The notes: generated by a model from the sequence alone, not told the origin. Counted from the first letter of the stretch, positions 17,293-26,546 are shown. The stretch: 54,427 nt of DNA from Nitrosomonas sp. (GCA_017984435.1 JAGNZK010000013.1:1-54427), one strand, 5' to 3'. Numbers and translations are program-made.

Positions 17293-17520
17293 ATGCAGAT
17301 TGATAAAGAATTGGATGCACGTGGCTTGGTTTGTCCATTGCCTATTTTACGTACCAAACAGTCGCTATCCGCGATGATCAGCGGACAAATTCTGAAAATT
17401 GTTGCAACTGATCCGGGTTCGGTGATTGATTTCCAGGTTTTTGCCGATCAGACAGGCAATGAGTTATTGTCTTTGTCAGAAACAACTGATGAGTTTGTTT
17501 TTATACTGAAAAAGAAATAA
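17293..17520 (+). CDS. TusA/SirA-like sulfurtransferase
   Basis: 75 residues with the family motif LDARGLVCPLPIL, where Cys14 is the sulfur-carrying residue, followed by the conserved ATDPGS segment. It relays persulfide sulfur, for example in tRNA thiolation or sulfur-carrier pathways. It is 42 bp after the carboxypeptidase gene and convergent with pmbA. Which partner it serves cannot be read from the neighbours. Confidence 0.92.
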   Translation: MQIDKELDARGLVCPLPILRTKQSLSAMISGQILKIVATDPGSVIDFQVFADQTGNELLSLSETTDEFVFILKKK

Positions 17521-17569
17521 TCCTGGTTATCAAGAATACCCGGATAATCCCCAAAAGATCATAGCGTTA

Positions 17570-18928
17570 TTAACCACCTGCGACGGTCATATGATCAATG
17601 AGTACAGATCCGCATTGTTTCGATCCATGCACCACGACATCATTGCCGATAGCCGATATTCCCTGAAATATTTCCTGCAAATTGCCTGCAATGGTAATTT
17701 CCTCTACCGGATAAGCAATTTCACCATTTTCAACCCAATAACCTGAAGCGCCACGAGAATAATCTCCCGTGACTGCATTGACGCCATGTCCTAATAATTC
17801 TGTTACCAACAGACCTTTGCCCATTTTCTTCAACAATGCATCGAAATCCAGCGGCGCTGCATTCTGCATGATCAAGTTATGCGTACCGCCGGCGTTCCCG
17901 GTTGTGCGCATTCCCAGTTTGCGCGCGGAATAACTACCCAGAAAATACCCCTGCACGACACCATTCTCAACCACATTGCGTGCGACCGTAGCCACCCCAT
18001 CATCATCAAACGCACTACTGGCCAGACCTTTATGCAGATGCGGTAATTCACGGATCTGGATATCCGGCGCAAAAACCTGTTGACCGATACTGTCCAACAA
18101 AAAGGAAGATTTGCGATAAAGGCTGCCGCCACTCACCGCCGAAGCAAAATGTCCGATCAAACCCGATGCAATGGGCGCTTCAAATAATACCGGTGCTTCA
18201 CAGGTTGCAATTTTCCGTGCGCCCAAACGTGCCGCACTGCGTGCACCTGCTTTTTGCCCGATACTCTCAGCCGATTCCAGATCAGCGGCATCGCGCGCAA
18301 CGCTATACCAGTAATCGCGCTGTTTGCTGTCTCCCTGCTCAGCGATCATGGCACAACTCATACTGTGGCGTGACAGCGGATATCCGCCCATAAAACCCAG
18401 GCTGTTGGCATAGATAAACTGAGATTCACTGACTGAAATCGTGGCACCTTCGGAATTAGTAATGCGTTTATCTGCTGCATAAGCTGCTTGTTCGCATTGT
18501 TTTGCCAGCTCGATGGCTTCTTCAACCGACAATTCCCAGGGGTAGTACAAATCCAACTGCGGATAATCTTGTGCCAATAATTCCGCATCGGCTAATCCGG
18601 CACAATCATCGTCTGCAGTGTAACGGGCAATCGACAAAGCGGCCGCAACCGTATCGCTAATGGCTTGCGGCGAAAAATCGGAGGTACTGGCATTGCCGCG
18701 CTTCTGCCCGATGTAAACGGTGACTGACAGCCCTTTGTCACGATTATATTCAATCGTTTCAACCGCACTCTGGCGCACTGTGACAGTTTGACCAAACCCA
18801 TCGGAAACATTGGTTTCACAGGCAGTCGCACCGCCTTGTTTTGCGTATACCAGAATATCACGGGCAATTTGCTGGAGTGTGCTCAGCGGATACGAGAATC
18901 GAGAGTTGGAAACGGGTAGATTGTTCAT
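17570..18928 (-). CDS. pmbA: Metalloprotease subunit PmbA (TldE)
   Basis: 452 residues, full length. PmbA pairs with TldD to form a cytoplasmic peptidase that trims unfolded peptides and matures some modified peptides. The zinc HExxxH motif belongs to TldD and is absent here, as expected. Recognisable segments are NTLKNAGGTH-like GNAGGTHNLIM near 345-355, the LLGHGVNAVTGDYSRG stretch and the conserved end NLQEIFQGISAIGND. It is divergent from darP, which is also its usual neighbour in Proteobacteria. Confidence 0.93.
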   Translation of the reverse strand: MNNLPVSNSRFSYPLSTLQQIARDILVYAKQGGATACETNVSDGFGQTVTVRQSAVETIEYNRDKGLSVTVYIGQKRGNASTSDFSPQAISDTVAAALSIARYTADDDCAGLADAELLAQDYPQLDLYYPWELSVEEAIELAKQCEQAAYAADKRITNSEGATISVSESQFIYANSLGFMGGYPLSRHSMSCAMIAEQGDSKQRDYWYSVARDAADLESAESIGQKAGARSAARLGARKIATCEAPVLFEAPIASGLIGHFASAVSGGSLYRKSSFLLDSIGQQVFAPDIQIRELPHLHKGLASSAFDDDGVATVARNVVENGVVQGYFLGSYSARKLGMRTTGNAGGTHNLIMQNAAPLDFDALLKKMGKGLLVTELLGHGVNAVTGDYSRGASGYWVENGEIAYPVEEITIAGNLQEIFQGISAIGNDVVVHGSKQCGSVLIDHMTVAGG

Positions 18929-19066
18929 AGATAACGAGTTGGCAGAGAATTTAAGCTGGAATTTAAAAAAGAAGTTTTTCAGTCACAAAAAAACAAATCG
19001 AATGGAATAACACGCATTGAAAGCGCTATGATAGCAGCTTCTTGACACCGCATTACATAGGTTACC

Positions 19067-19579
19067 GTGCAAAATAACCCGGAAAACGATCACAAACAGG
19101 ATGATGGGCCGAGCAAAACGCAGCGTAAGAAAGACATGCATGCTTTACAGGAAATCGGCGAGCAATTGGTAGAGCTGGATCAAAAGAAATTGATCCAGTT
19201 TAATTTGCCGGAGATCTTAATCGACGCAATTAATCTTGCTCGCCCCATGAATAAACATGGCGCACGCCGCCGGCAAATGCAATATATCGGCAAACTCATG
19301 CGCAACATCGATGTGCTGCCCATTCAGGAAAAGCTCGATTCCTGGCAACAAGTGTCAGTACATCAAACAGCTAGATTGCATCAGCTTGAACGCTGGCGTG
19401 AACGGCTGTTGAGTGATGAACATGCGCTTACCGAGTTTGCGCAAAAATACCCCGCAGCCGACTTGCAGCATTTGCGATTATTGATCCGTAATGCGCAAAA
19501 GGAAAAAGCGGCTGAAAAACCACCCAAGAGCTTTCGGTTGTTGTTTCAGGAATTGCAGGTAATTATTACCGAGGTTTGA
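19067..19579 (+). CDS. darP: Ribosome biogenesis factor DarP (YjgA, DUF615)
   Basis: 170 residues, with the family core ALQEIGEQLVEL and ARPMNKHGARRRQMQYIGKL. DarP binds 50S precursors late in assembly. The start is a GTG at 19067, because no ATG lies before the conserved N-terminal part. Divergent arrangement with pmbA is conserved in many Proteobacteria. Confidence 0.92.
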   Translation: MQNNPENDHKQDDGPSKTQRKKDMHALQEIGEQLVELDQKKLIQFNLPEILIDAINLARPMNKHGARRRQMQYIGKLMRNIDVLPIQEKLDSWQQVSVHQTARLHQLERWRERLLSDEHALTEFAQKYPAADLQHLRLLIRNAQKEKAAEKPPKSFRLLFQELQVIITEV

Positions 19580-19729
19580 TTCTTATGTGAAAGATAATCC
19601 TTAGAAATTAGATTGAGATAAAAATAGATCGATTTTTAATAAATTGGTAATTAAATTCTAATTAAGCAATAAATTATTTTATGCAGATGTTTTGCTTCTT
19701 ATAAAAAAGCCCGATTTTAGTTGGCAATT

Positions 19730-20458
19730 ATGAAAATCGTTAGCTGGAACTGCAATGGTGCTTTAAGGAAGAAGCTTGGAGTCCTTTCCGCGCTCGAACC
19801 AGACATCTGCATCATTCAGGAATGTGAAAATCCAGCATGGTGCTCAGATGCCATATACCGTGAATGGGCGCAGAACCATCTGTGGACTGGTAGTAACAAG
19901 AACCGAGGTTTAGGGATCTTTGCCAAGCCGAGTATCTCTCTGGAACAGGTGGAGCTTGATTCCGGTCCTCTAGAACTGTTTCTTCCTTGCATCATAGCCA
20001 ATCGAATTTCATTGCTAGCTACCTGGACCCGCCAAGCGAACTCCCCGACCTTCCGCTACATTGGTCAACTCTGGAAGTACCTCCAACAGCATCAACGGTT
20101 CCTCATGCAGAGAGAGTCTGCTCTAATCGGCGATCTAAACAGTAACACCTGCTGGGATGTGTGGGATCGCTGGTGGAATCATAGCGATGTTGTGCGACAG
20201 CTTCAGGAAATCGGCCTTGAAAGTCTTTACCACCATGAGCGAGGTGAAGCATAAGGCAAAGAGGATACGCCTACCTTCTTTATGTATCGACGTCCAGATA
20301 AGCCATACCACATTGATTACGCGTTTCTGTACGAGACTCTATTGGAAGGAGCATCCTTGGAAGTTGGTGCTCCCTCACATTGGCTTGAACATAGCGACCA
20401 CATGCCACTTATCGTGCACATAATGGCTACACTTCGCTATAAACCAACGTCCCTATAG
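19730..20458 (+). pseudogene. Endonuclease/exonuclease/phosphatase family protein, interrupted by TAA
   Basis: It reads MKIVSWNCNGALRKKLG (metal-binding Asn), then CIIQECENP (catalytic Glu), IGDLNSNTCWD, and after the interruption HIDYAFLYE and SDHMPLIVHI (the C-terminal Asp-His pair). All family motifs are present, but a TAA at 20252-20254 falls between HHERGEA and GKEDTPTFF. The frame is then clean to TAG at 20456-20458. A single CAA-to-TAA change explains it. The truncated 174-residue product would lack the catalytic His. ATG 19730 is preferred over an upstream TTG because it gives the family-standard N-terminus. Confidence 0.82.
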
Positions 20459-20540
20459 GCCTCGGGGCTCAGGCGTTGAGGCACATTCCCAGAAATGTCG
20501 GATTATGCGATGAAACTGCTAACTCGCCCTACATTTCTGA

Positions 20541-21464
20541 TCAATCTGAATTCAACACGCTGATATGTGCAGTAACGCAGCGCCCCAGCGAATTCAATTC
20601 ATACCCGCCTTCCAGCACGGAAACAATACGGCCACTGGCATATTTATCCGCAATAGCTTTAATCTGCTGCGTTATCCAGACATAATCGTCGTCACACAAC
20701 TGCAATTGCGCCATGTCATCATCGCGATGCGCATCAAAACCAGCGGATACAAAAATCATTTCAGGCTTAAATACATCTAATGCCGGTAACCAATGATCGG
20801 TCACCGCTTTGCGAAAAACCGTACCGTCGGCGTCACGTTGCAAAGGTACATTGATTATGCGTGGATTACTGCTATCAGCCCCGCAATACGGATAGAAAGG
20901 ATGTTGAAATGTGGAGCACAGCATAACGTGCGGGTTATCGCGAAAAATTTCTTCGCTGCCGTTCCCGTGATGCACGTCAAAATCCAGAATCGCAACGCGT
21001 TGCAAATGATAGTGCGCAATCGCGTGCGCTACACCGACGGCAATATTGTTGAACAGACAAAATCCCATGGCACGATCGGATTCGGCGTGATGTCCTGGCG
21101 GGCGAACCGCACAAAACGCGTTATTCACCTTTCCGCTCAGCACCAGATCGGTTGCCAGCACTACGGCACCCGCTGCACGCAATGCAGCATTCAGGGTGAA
21201 TGGATTCATCGCAGTATCGGCATCCAGCGCAATCAATCCGGTAGCGGGTGCGGTCTGCCGGATATCTTCAATGTAATCCAGTGTGTGTACGCGAGCCAAT
21301 TGTTCTGTAGTCGCCAGCGGCGCATCGTGACATTGCAGTTGTGACCATAAACCCGAAGCTTTTAGTTGATTCTCGATGGCTGCCAGCCGCTGCGGACATT
21401 CCGGATGGGTGATGCCCATGTCATGCTTGAAACAATCCGGATGACTGATATAAGCTGTTTGCAC
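20541..21464 (-). CDS. Histone deacetylase family protein (AcuC/acetylpolyamine amidohydrolase-like)
   Basis: About 307 residues from the GTG at 21464, or 332 from an ATG at 21539. The GTG start gives the family N-terminus (QTAYISHPDCFKHDMG) and has GGAAAA at ribosome-site distance; the ATG has none. Catalytic features are complete: RPPGHHAE (tandem His), DFDVHHGNG (zinc Asp and His), SAGFDAHRDD (zinc Asp) and EGGYEL (catalytic Tyr). It removes acyl groups from lysine or polyamine substrates; the natural substrate is unknown. Divergent from the next membrane protein gene. Confidence 0.88.
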   Translation of the reverse strand: MQTAYISHPDCFKHDMGITHPECPQRLAAIENQLKASGLWSQLQCHDAPLATTEQLARVHTLDYIEDIRQTAPATGLIALDADTAMNPFTLNAALRAAGAVVLATDLVLSGKVNNAFCAVRPPGHHAESDRAMGFCLFNNIAVGVAHAIAHYHLQRVAILDFDVHHGNGSEEIFRDNPHVMLCSTFQHPFYPYCGADSSNPRIINVPLQRDADGTVFRKAVTDHWLPALDVFKPEMIFVSAGFDAHRDDDMAQLQLCDDDYVWITQQIKAIADKYASGRIVSVLEGGYELNSLGRCVTAHISVLNSD

Positions 21465-21658
21465 GTTATTTTCCAATCCTATTTGAGTTCTTGCTGAGAG
21501 CGATGATGCCCTGTGTTTACTTGTGATAACAAAATACAAAGTTTATACAATCAATTCACTATACCGTGATAAATTATCAATATTCGGCAAGTCAATGTTG
21601 AGCAATATTGAAGATTGTTTTACGTTAATGCATTTTTTGGTCATATTAGGAGTGATTG

Positions 21659-22696
21659 ATGGACGAGTTTATCGCTAAAGTAACAAGTTTTATTTCCTTT
21701 GATGCGCTCATAGGAAGAAGTTGGTTGGATATGGTATCCATTCTGACACCCTCTGTTCTACTGATTATTGGGTTATTCGGTCTCAGCTATTTTATAAAAT
21801 TCAGAAAATGGAGATTTTCCGCATATTTTCTGTGTTTGGTACTTGCATTGGTCTATTTGCCTTATGAGCTACTGCGCCAATCCACCGCGATGGCCAGAGC
21901 GGATGCCAATGTCAATGAAATGCACGGTAGCTTGCAGGAGTTGCTCAATTCCGCCAATTTGAGCCATTTGCAGGATGTCGCCAATAAAGAGGTTTCTGCC
22001 GATATTCTGGATGAATTGATTCGTGGTCTCAACCAGGAACAGAAGAAAGATCTCATTCTGATTTCATGGTTAATTGCCGAGAATGAGAAAAATTCTTTAA
22101 ATCAGATGGATGGCAAGCAGAAATTGCTCGCTGACGAAATCAGATCCAGTTTGAATGAAACAAAAACTGAAATTATTGATTCCCGGCCACCTGTTGAAAA
22201 AATCTCTGACACCATTGTGAAACGGCTGGATGATGACATCAAGCAATTGGTAGAAAAAAAGATGCAGATGTTTAAGCAGGAAATTGATAGTTCATTGGAT
22301 GGCTTCAAAGAAGGTATCAACACCTTTGTTCAAGGCGAACTCAACAATTATCAAGAGAAATTGGCTGGCATCACACAACAGAATGTTGATGAATTAAGAA
22401 ACTATTCCAACAAGGCCAATCAAGCTTTCTCTACGCAGGCCAACAAAATCAATCAAGAGTCATTGAAAAAAATAGATGCTGCTAAAGACAGTATTGATGG
22501 CGCCGGCACTACGATAGCGCAGACCGTCACACAGCAGGTCAAACAACTTTCAGCTTCGATAGCGCTGGCTCAGAAAAAGAGTGATATCTTATTTGAATAT
22601 AACGAGTGTATGAGGAGCACTGGTGTCCTTGATCTGGCTGGCAAGGAACAACAATGTAAGACTAAATTGAATCAGGATATGAGTGAGCTGAAATAA
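21659..22696 (+). CDS. Uncharacterised membrane-anchored coiled-coil protein
   Basis: 345 residues from ATG 21659, with AGGAG 6 nt upstream. Two hydrophobic helices (about 24-46 and 53-70) are followed by a long polar, Gln/Lys/Asp/Glu-rich region. About 150-320 has strong heptad character (KRLDDDIKQLVEKKMQMFKQ and similar), suggesting a long parallel coiled coil. Two cysteines near the C-terminus (CMRSTG and QQCKTK) could form a disulfide if the tail is periplasmic. I recognise no family. It resembles membrane-tethered spacers or chemoreceptor stalks in architecture only. A 14-bp bidirectional terminator follows. Confidence 0.8.
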   Translation: MDEFIAKVTSFISFDALIGRSWLDMVSILTPSVLLIIGLFGLSYFIKFRKWRFSAYFLCLVLALVYLPYELLRQSTAMARADANVNEMHGSLQELLNSANLSHLQDVANKEVSADILDELIRGLNQEQKKDLILISWLIAENEKNSLNQMDGKQKLLADEIRSSLNETKTEIIDSRPPVEKISDTIVKRLDDDIKQLVEKKMQMFKQEIDSSLDGFKEGINTFVQGELNNYQEKLAGITQQNVDELRNYSNKANQAFSTQANKINQESLKKIDAAKDSIDGAGTTIAQTVTQQVKQLSASIALAQKKSDILFEYNECMRSTGVLDLAGKEQQCKTKLNQDMSELK

Positions 22697-22721
22697 CCGT
22701 TAATCACAACAAAATTAAATG

Positions 22722-22761
22722 GATCTGATGGTTTTTTACTTTATGTCAAAACCATCAGATC
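22722..22761. terminator. Bidirectional terminator between convergent genes
   Basis: Perfect 14-bp stem (GATCTGATGGTTTT at 22722-22735, complement at 22748-22761) with a 12-nt loop, placed between the coiled-coil gene and the convergent P460-like gene. Confidence 0.8.
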
Positions 22762-22780
22762 AGAAATCATCTTAACCTTA

Positions 22781-23302
22781 TTATTTCTTTACAAAATCAA
22801 CTAATTTTTGATAAGTAAACAAGTAATCCTGTGCCTGTAAAGGCGTGTGACACTGCACACAGTTCAGGTCATTGCTTTTCACGCTGCCATCCGGGTTATA
22901 AACAGCAAAACCCCAATCACCAGTACGATTTTCTTTGGGAAAAGCCGCATCCCAATTGTTTCTTTTTTCCATCACACCAACGGCTGACAGTGAATCGATT
23001 TCAAAGAGTCCATCCTTGCCCGCAATAGGTTTACCATCTGCATCTTTTTTAGGTGTGTAAATTTCCATGACAATAACAGAGCCGAAAGCACCTTTTTGAT
23101 CTTGGGTGTAACCGGAAATTGCAGCCTCATTGGCATACAGCTTGGCAACTTGCGTTTGATTGGCGCGATTCATGGTGGCATATTTTGTAAAGGTTTTTTC
23201 ATAACCTTCCGGAAATTTGACGTGCTCAGGGTCTCCGCCGGCATGGGCATAGAGCGGCGCTACGATCAGTACTGCAGCAATTGTTTTCAATGTATATTTC
23301 AT
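22781..23302 (-). CDS. Cytochrome P460-fold c-type cytochrome lacking the crosslinking lysine
   Basis: 173 residues with a signal peptide (1-21, ending AHA) and one haem-c motif CVQCH near residues 149-153. The fold-typical layout is a beta-rich P460 domain followed by the C-terminal CxxCH. Aligned by eye with the CytL at 27041-27628, the segment GSVIVMEIYTP (74-84) lines up with GTVIVKELVSVG, placing Met79 where P460 has its haem-crosslinking lysine. That makes it more like cytochrome c'-beta, a nitric-oxide-binding relative, than a hydroxylamine-oxidising P460. It is periplasmic. It has its own upstream ribosome site (GGAGGAG) and a terminator behind it. Confidence 0.85.
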   Translation of the reverse strand: MKYTLKTIAAVLIVAPLYAHAGGDPEHVKFPEGYEKTFTKYATMNRANQTQVAKLYANEAAISGYTQDQKGAFGSVIVMEIYTPKKDADGKPIAGKDGLFEIDSLSAVGVMEKRNNWDAAFPKENRTGDWGFAVYNPDGSVKSNDLNCVQCHTPLQAQDYLFTYQKLVDFVKK

Positions 23303-23399
23303 GTTTTCTCCTCCTTAGAATGTCCATGGATAAAACAGGACGTGGATTACTATCATACCGTATTAGTCGGTGAATATTGCTGGATTGGCGCATGTTCTT

Positions 23400-23765
23400 T
23401 TATGGCGCAAGATCCAAAACCAGTCGGACGGACAAATAAATAACCAATATTGCAAGTGCTAAGTGGATCGTAAAACGTACAGGGTTTTGTGTAATTGCGT
23501 CGATAAAAGTTTTATTCTTTCCTTCCCGTTTCAGGCGCGCGTATTCCTCTCGCATCCTGATTCCCCGTTCATTCTGATAGGTGTCCAGTAATGCACGCGC
23601 TTGTTGGAACTGGCTGTCATCCTTGAGCCATATGGCCGGCATGGACACCCCCCAGTTACCTTGCGATGTTTCATAAAAATCAATCGCATGATTGGCTAAC
23701 AACTCGCGTACATCATCGGCTTCATCATCGGGGACGCCATGAAGCCGGAATAAAATTTTTGACAT
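23400..23765 (-). CDS. DUF6164 family small membrane protein
   Basis: 121 residues. The soluble N-terminal part (1-90) resembles a ferredoxin-like putative signal-transducing fold (ILFRLHGVPDDEADDVRELL, then GNWGVSMPAIWL). One membrane helix follows at about 97-117. I match it to DUF6164, whose function is unknown. It is downstream of, and divergent from, the SDR gene. Confidence 0.75.
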   Translation of the reverse strand: MSKILFRLHGVPDDEADDVRELLANHAIDFYETSQGNWGVSMPAIWLKDDSQFQQARALLDTYQNERGIRMREEYARLKREGKNKTFIDAITQNPVRFTIHLALAILVIYLSVRLVLDLAP

Positions 23766-23904
23766 GAATAGTGTTTTCTTATGTTATTTTCTACGCTGTA
23801 AGGCTTGTAGCATGAATGGATGCTATCTTCGCATTCAATACATTGTCAAGTAATAAGAAATAATAAAACTACAAAATCAAATATTTACAGGTTAATCCGA
23901 GTCA

Positions 23905-24741
23905 ATGAAAAAAACCATATTAATCACAGGATGCTCCAGCGGAATCGGCTACTGTGTTGCCAAGGTATTACAGCAGCGCGGCTATCGCGTGTTTGCTACC
24001 GCCAGAAGACGAGAAAGCGTTGAAATGCTACTGGCCGAAGGTTTAGAGAGCTTTCGCTTAAATTTAACCGATTCGAATTCGATTCATTTTGCTTTTGAAG
24101 AAGTGATGCGCCGTACCAATGGTGAATTGTATGCGGTGTTTAACAATGGCGCATACGGATTACCGGGAGCGGTGGAAGATCTGAATCGCGATGCCTTGCG
24201 CGCGCAATTCGAGACCAATGTGTTTGGCTGGCAGGAGTTGACCAATCTGGCGATACCGGTGATGCGCCGTCAGGGTTACGGCAGAATTATCCAGAATAGC
24301 TCGGTACTGGGTTTCGTTGCCTTGCCTTTCCGGGGTGCTTACAATGCTTCAAAATATGCCATTGAAGGGCTCAGCGATACGCTGCGACTGGAATTACGCG
24401 GCAGCAATATTTATGTCAGTTTGATTGAGCCAGGGCCGATTGCCAGCCAGTTCCGCATGAATGCAGTCAAAGCGCTGGCAAAGTATATCGATATTGACAG
24501 CAGTTTTCATCGCGAAAGGTATCAAGGCGTCTTAGCGCGTCTTAACAAGCCGGGTCCCGCTGTTCCCTTTACATTACCGCCTGAGGCCGTACTTGAGCGA
24601 GTCATTCATGCATTGGAAGCCGCCAAGCCGCAGCCACGTTACTATGTGACGTTCCCAACTTATCTGTTTGGGTTTCTCAAGCGAGTTCTGAGTACGCGTG
24701 TACTGGATGTATTGCTAGCCAAGTCAGGAAATAATAATTAA
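23905..24741 (+). CDS. SDR family oxidoreductase
   Basis: 278 residues, a classical short-chain dehydrogenase. The cofactor motif is TGCSSGIG (8-15), the NNGAYG segment stands in for NNAG, the catalytic Ser is in IQNSSVLG, and the catalytic YNASK is followed by an SDTLRLELRG helix. The basic residues after the second strand (ARRRE) suggest NADP(H). The substrate is unknown. Its stop shares the TTAA bases with the stop of the convergent lipoprotein gene. Confidence 0.9.
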   Translation: MKKTILITGCSSGIGYCVAKVLQQRGYRVFATARRRESVEMLLAEGLESFRLNLTDSNSIHFAFEEVMRRTNGELYAVFNNGAYGLPGAVEDLNRDALRAQFETNVFGWQELTNLAIPVMRRQGYGRIIQNSSVLGFVALPFRGAYNASKYAIEGLSDTLRLELRGSNIYVSLIEPGPIASQFRMNAVKALAKYIDIDSSFHRERYQGVLARLNKPGPAVPFTLPPEAVLERVIHALEAAKPQPRYYVTFPTYLFGFLKRVLSTRVLDVLLAKSGNNN

Positions 24742-25232
24742 GGTTTGGTTTGGGAAGCAACGCATGCTCGCAGCATTTTCCAGGCAATGTCACCCAGGTA
24801 TTGATCTCCTTTTAGCGTGGCATTCACTGCGGTGTCATCAATTTTCTTTAGCATCAAGACAAACGCGTAAACAGATTCATTACCTTTGTTTCTATGCGCA
24901 TACGGCAGAATTTCCGGATTGGGGCCGCCATGAATAAAGACAGCATCCGGATTGGTAGGGGAATAAGTCGCCACCATATTCGGCAGATATCGGGTATCCA
25001 ACGCAAGGATTTCGGATGCATTGACATCCGGGTATTGCCGATTCCTGAATTGCAGTATGTGCATGAACGATCTGCTATCCAATTGCAGTTTGCTAAACAC
25101 GCAACTCGCAAGCGCGGAATGTTCTCCTGCGAGCTTTTCTTCATACAATTGGGGTTTCTCTTTGGAATCGATGAGATTCGCACATGCGGATATGAGAAAT
25201 ACCGTAAAGAACACTACCAACATCTTTATCAC
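24738..25232 (-). CDS. Predicted lipoprotein of unknown function
   Basis: 164 residues with a lipoprotein signal peptide: a hydrophobic stretch and the lipobox LISAC, lipidated at Cys17. The mature part has no motif I recognise; two further cysteines (in LASCVFSKL and LRACVAS) may pair. It is convergent with the SDR gene, with a 4-bp overlap. The sequence looks like a real coding region but I cannot give it a family. Confidence 0.75.
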   Translation of the reverse strand: MIKMLVVFFTVFLISACANLIDSKEKPQLYEEKLAGEHSALASCVFSKLQLDSRSFMHILQFRNRQYPDVNASEILALDTRYLPNMVATYSPTNPDAVFIHGGPNPEILPYAHRNKGNESVYAFVLMLKKIDDTAVNATLKGDQYLGDIAWKMLRACVASQTKP

Positions 25233-25343
25233 ACAACTCTCCTCGAAGGATTAGAGCAATATCTCCCGAATGGGTAGTTTAATTGTTATTTCTTCTTGAG
25301 AGTTAATTGGATATCAATAAAACTAGCGGAGTTTTATCAAAAC

Positions 25344-25535
25344 TTACCCACCAAAATAAACATAAGGTTTCATCGGCTCATCGGATTCATCAAAACGTTT
25401 TTGTTCTTCTTTGTCGAGCTTCTTATCCCACCAGATATTCCGTGCCTCTAATCGCTTTTCTTCCAGTTTAGGGTTTTTCTCGATTAATTCACGCATAAAC
25501 TTCGTATGCTCCGATTCATAACTATAATCCATCAT
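25344..25535 (-). CDS. DUF3460 family protein
   Basis: 63 residues. It matches the betaproteobacterial DUF3460 pattern (YESEHTKFMRELIEKNP near the start, WWDKKLDKE in the middle, KPYVYFGG at the end). Soluble and charged. Function unknown. Confidence 0.85.
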   Translation of the reverse strand: MMDYSYESEHTKFMRELIEKNPKLEEKRLEARNIWWDKKLDKEEQKRFDESDEPMKPYVYFGG

Positions 25536-25636
25536 TCACCTTTTCTTTAAAACTGTAAAATTCAGACTTTAGCACAGACATTAGGTTCTATATAGTCCTG
25601 AAGCTAGGAGCCCGCCGGACTTAAGCAATCGTAACG

Positions 25637-25737
25637 AGCCGAGTGGGAGAGCGAGTGCGGATTTTCTCTATTTTGAGGTGCATAGTAGATCTATGTAACG
25701 AGAAATTGAGGAAATATGAACCGTTATCCCACTGGCT
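25637..25737. repeat. Imperfect ~100-bp inverted repeat (MITE-like hairpin)
   Basis: The two arms pair best at the ends (AGCCGAGTGGGA at 25637 against TCCCACTGGCT ending 25737) and at the centre (CATAG-TAGAT-CTATG at 25681-25695), with partial pairing between. It lies right after the stop of the spermidine-synthase-like gene. It may be a miniature transposable element or a repetitive palindromic element. Confidence 0.5.
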
Positions 25738-25739
25738 GC

Positions 25740-26516
25740 TTAGAGTTCCAAATATTTATCATAGCAGTCATTATATTTCCGTAATTTGAATACGAATTCA
25801 GAAAATGGTAAGCCGTATATTTCCTCAAGCTTTTTAGCCCTGGTTTTAAGTGTTTTCCAAGACACTTTTCCTGGACTATGCCTAAACGCAAACACAATCA
25901 GATTACCGCGTACATCTGCTAGCATGGCAACAATATGACCCTGAAAACTATCGCTAATTCTCTGTATATAAGTATCGAGATTTTTATCCCGACTCAATAA
26001 ATTAACGACAAGCACACCATCTTTGCACAAAGCTTGGTAAGCTTGATCATAAAGTTGCCGACTGCAAAGAGAAGCAATCTGGCAACCGTCATCGAAACCA
26101 TCGATCATCAAAATATCCGTGCTGAGCGGATGACCGGCAATGTACTGCGCACCGTCTGCGTGAACAATTTCAAGGCGTTCATCTTCTTTCGGTAATGCAA
26201 AATAATTAAAGGCTGTACTGATCACCTGTCGGTTAATTTCAATGACCGTGGTTTTGGTCTGAGGCAAGTGATGATAAACAAATTTTGCCAATGATCCGCC
26301 ACCCAAGCCAATCATCAAGATATGAGCGGGTATTGGACGAAACAACAAAAACCCCATCATGCATTGGGTATAGACCAATTCTAGCGCATTGGGCGCATCT
26401 ACTCTCATGGCACTTTGTACCATATCGCCACCCAAATGCAGCGAACGCACACCTTTTTGCTCGCTGATTGCCACATCGATTTCACTACGAGCGATTCTTT
26501 TTAGAAACTTGGCCAT
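25740..26516 (-). CDS. Spermidine/spermine synthase-like methyltransferase-fold protein
   Basis: 258 residues. The Rossmann core has MIGLGGGSLAKF (nucleotide loop), VIEIN (acidic end of strand 2), VHADGAQYI and LMIDGFDDG. This matches polyamine aminopropyltransferase-like proteins. The family's catalytic Asp lies in a D-x-x-D-P region; here the corresponding stretch is DGFDDGCQIAS, so a true SpeE activity is uncertain. No decarboxylase partner gene is adjacent. I would call it a SpeE-like protein rather than SpeE. Confidence 0.8.
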   Translation of the reverse strand: MAKFLKRIARSEIDVAISEQKGVRSLHLGGDMVQSAMRVDAPNALELVYTQCMMGFLLFRPIPAHILMIGLGGGSLAKFVYHHLPQTKTTVIEINRQVISTAFNYFALPKEDERLEIVHADGAQYIAGHPLSTDILMIDGFDDGCQIASLCSRQLYDQAYQALCKDGVLVVNLLSRDKNLDTYIQRISDSFQGHIVAMLADVRGNLIVFAFRHSPGKVSWKTLKTRAKKLEEIYGLPFSEFVFKLRKYNDCYDKYLEL

Positions 26517-26546
26517 GTGCCAATCAGATGGGAAGATAGAAAAATA

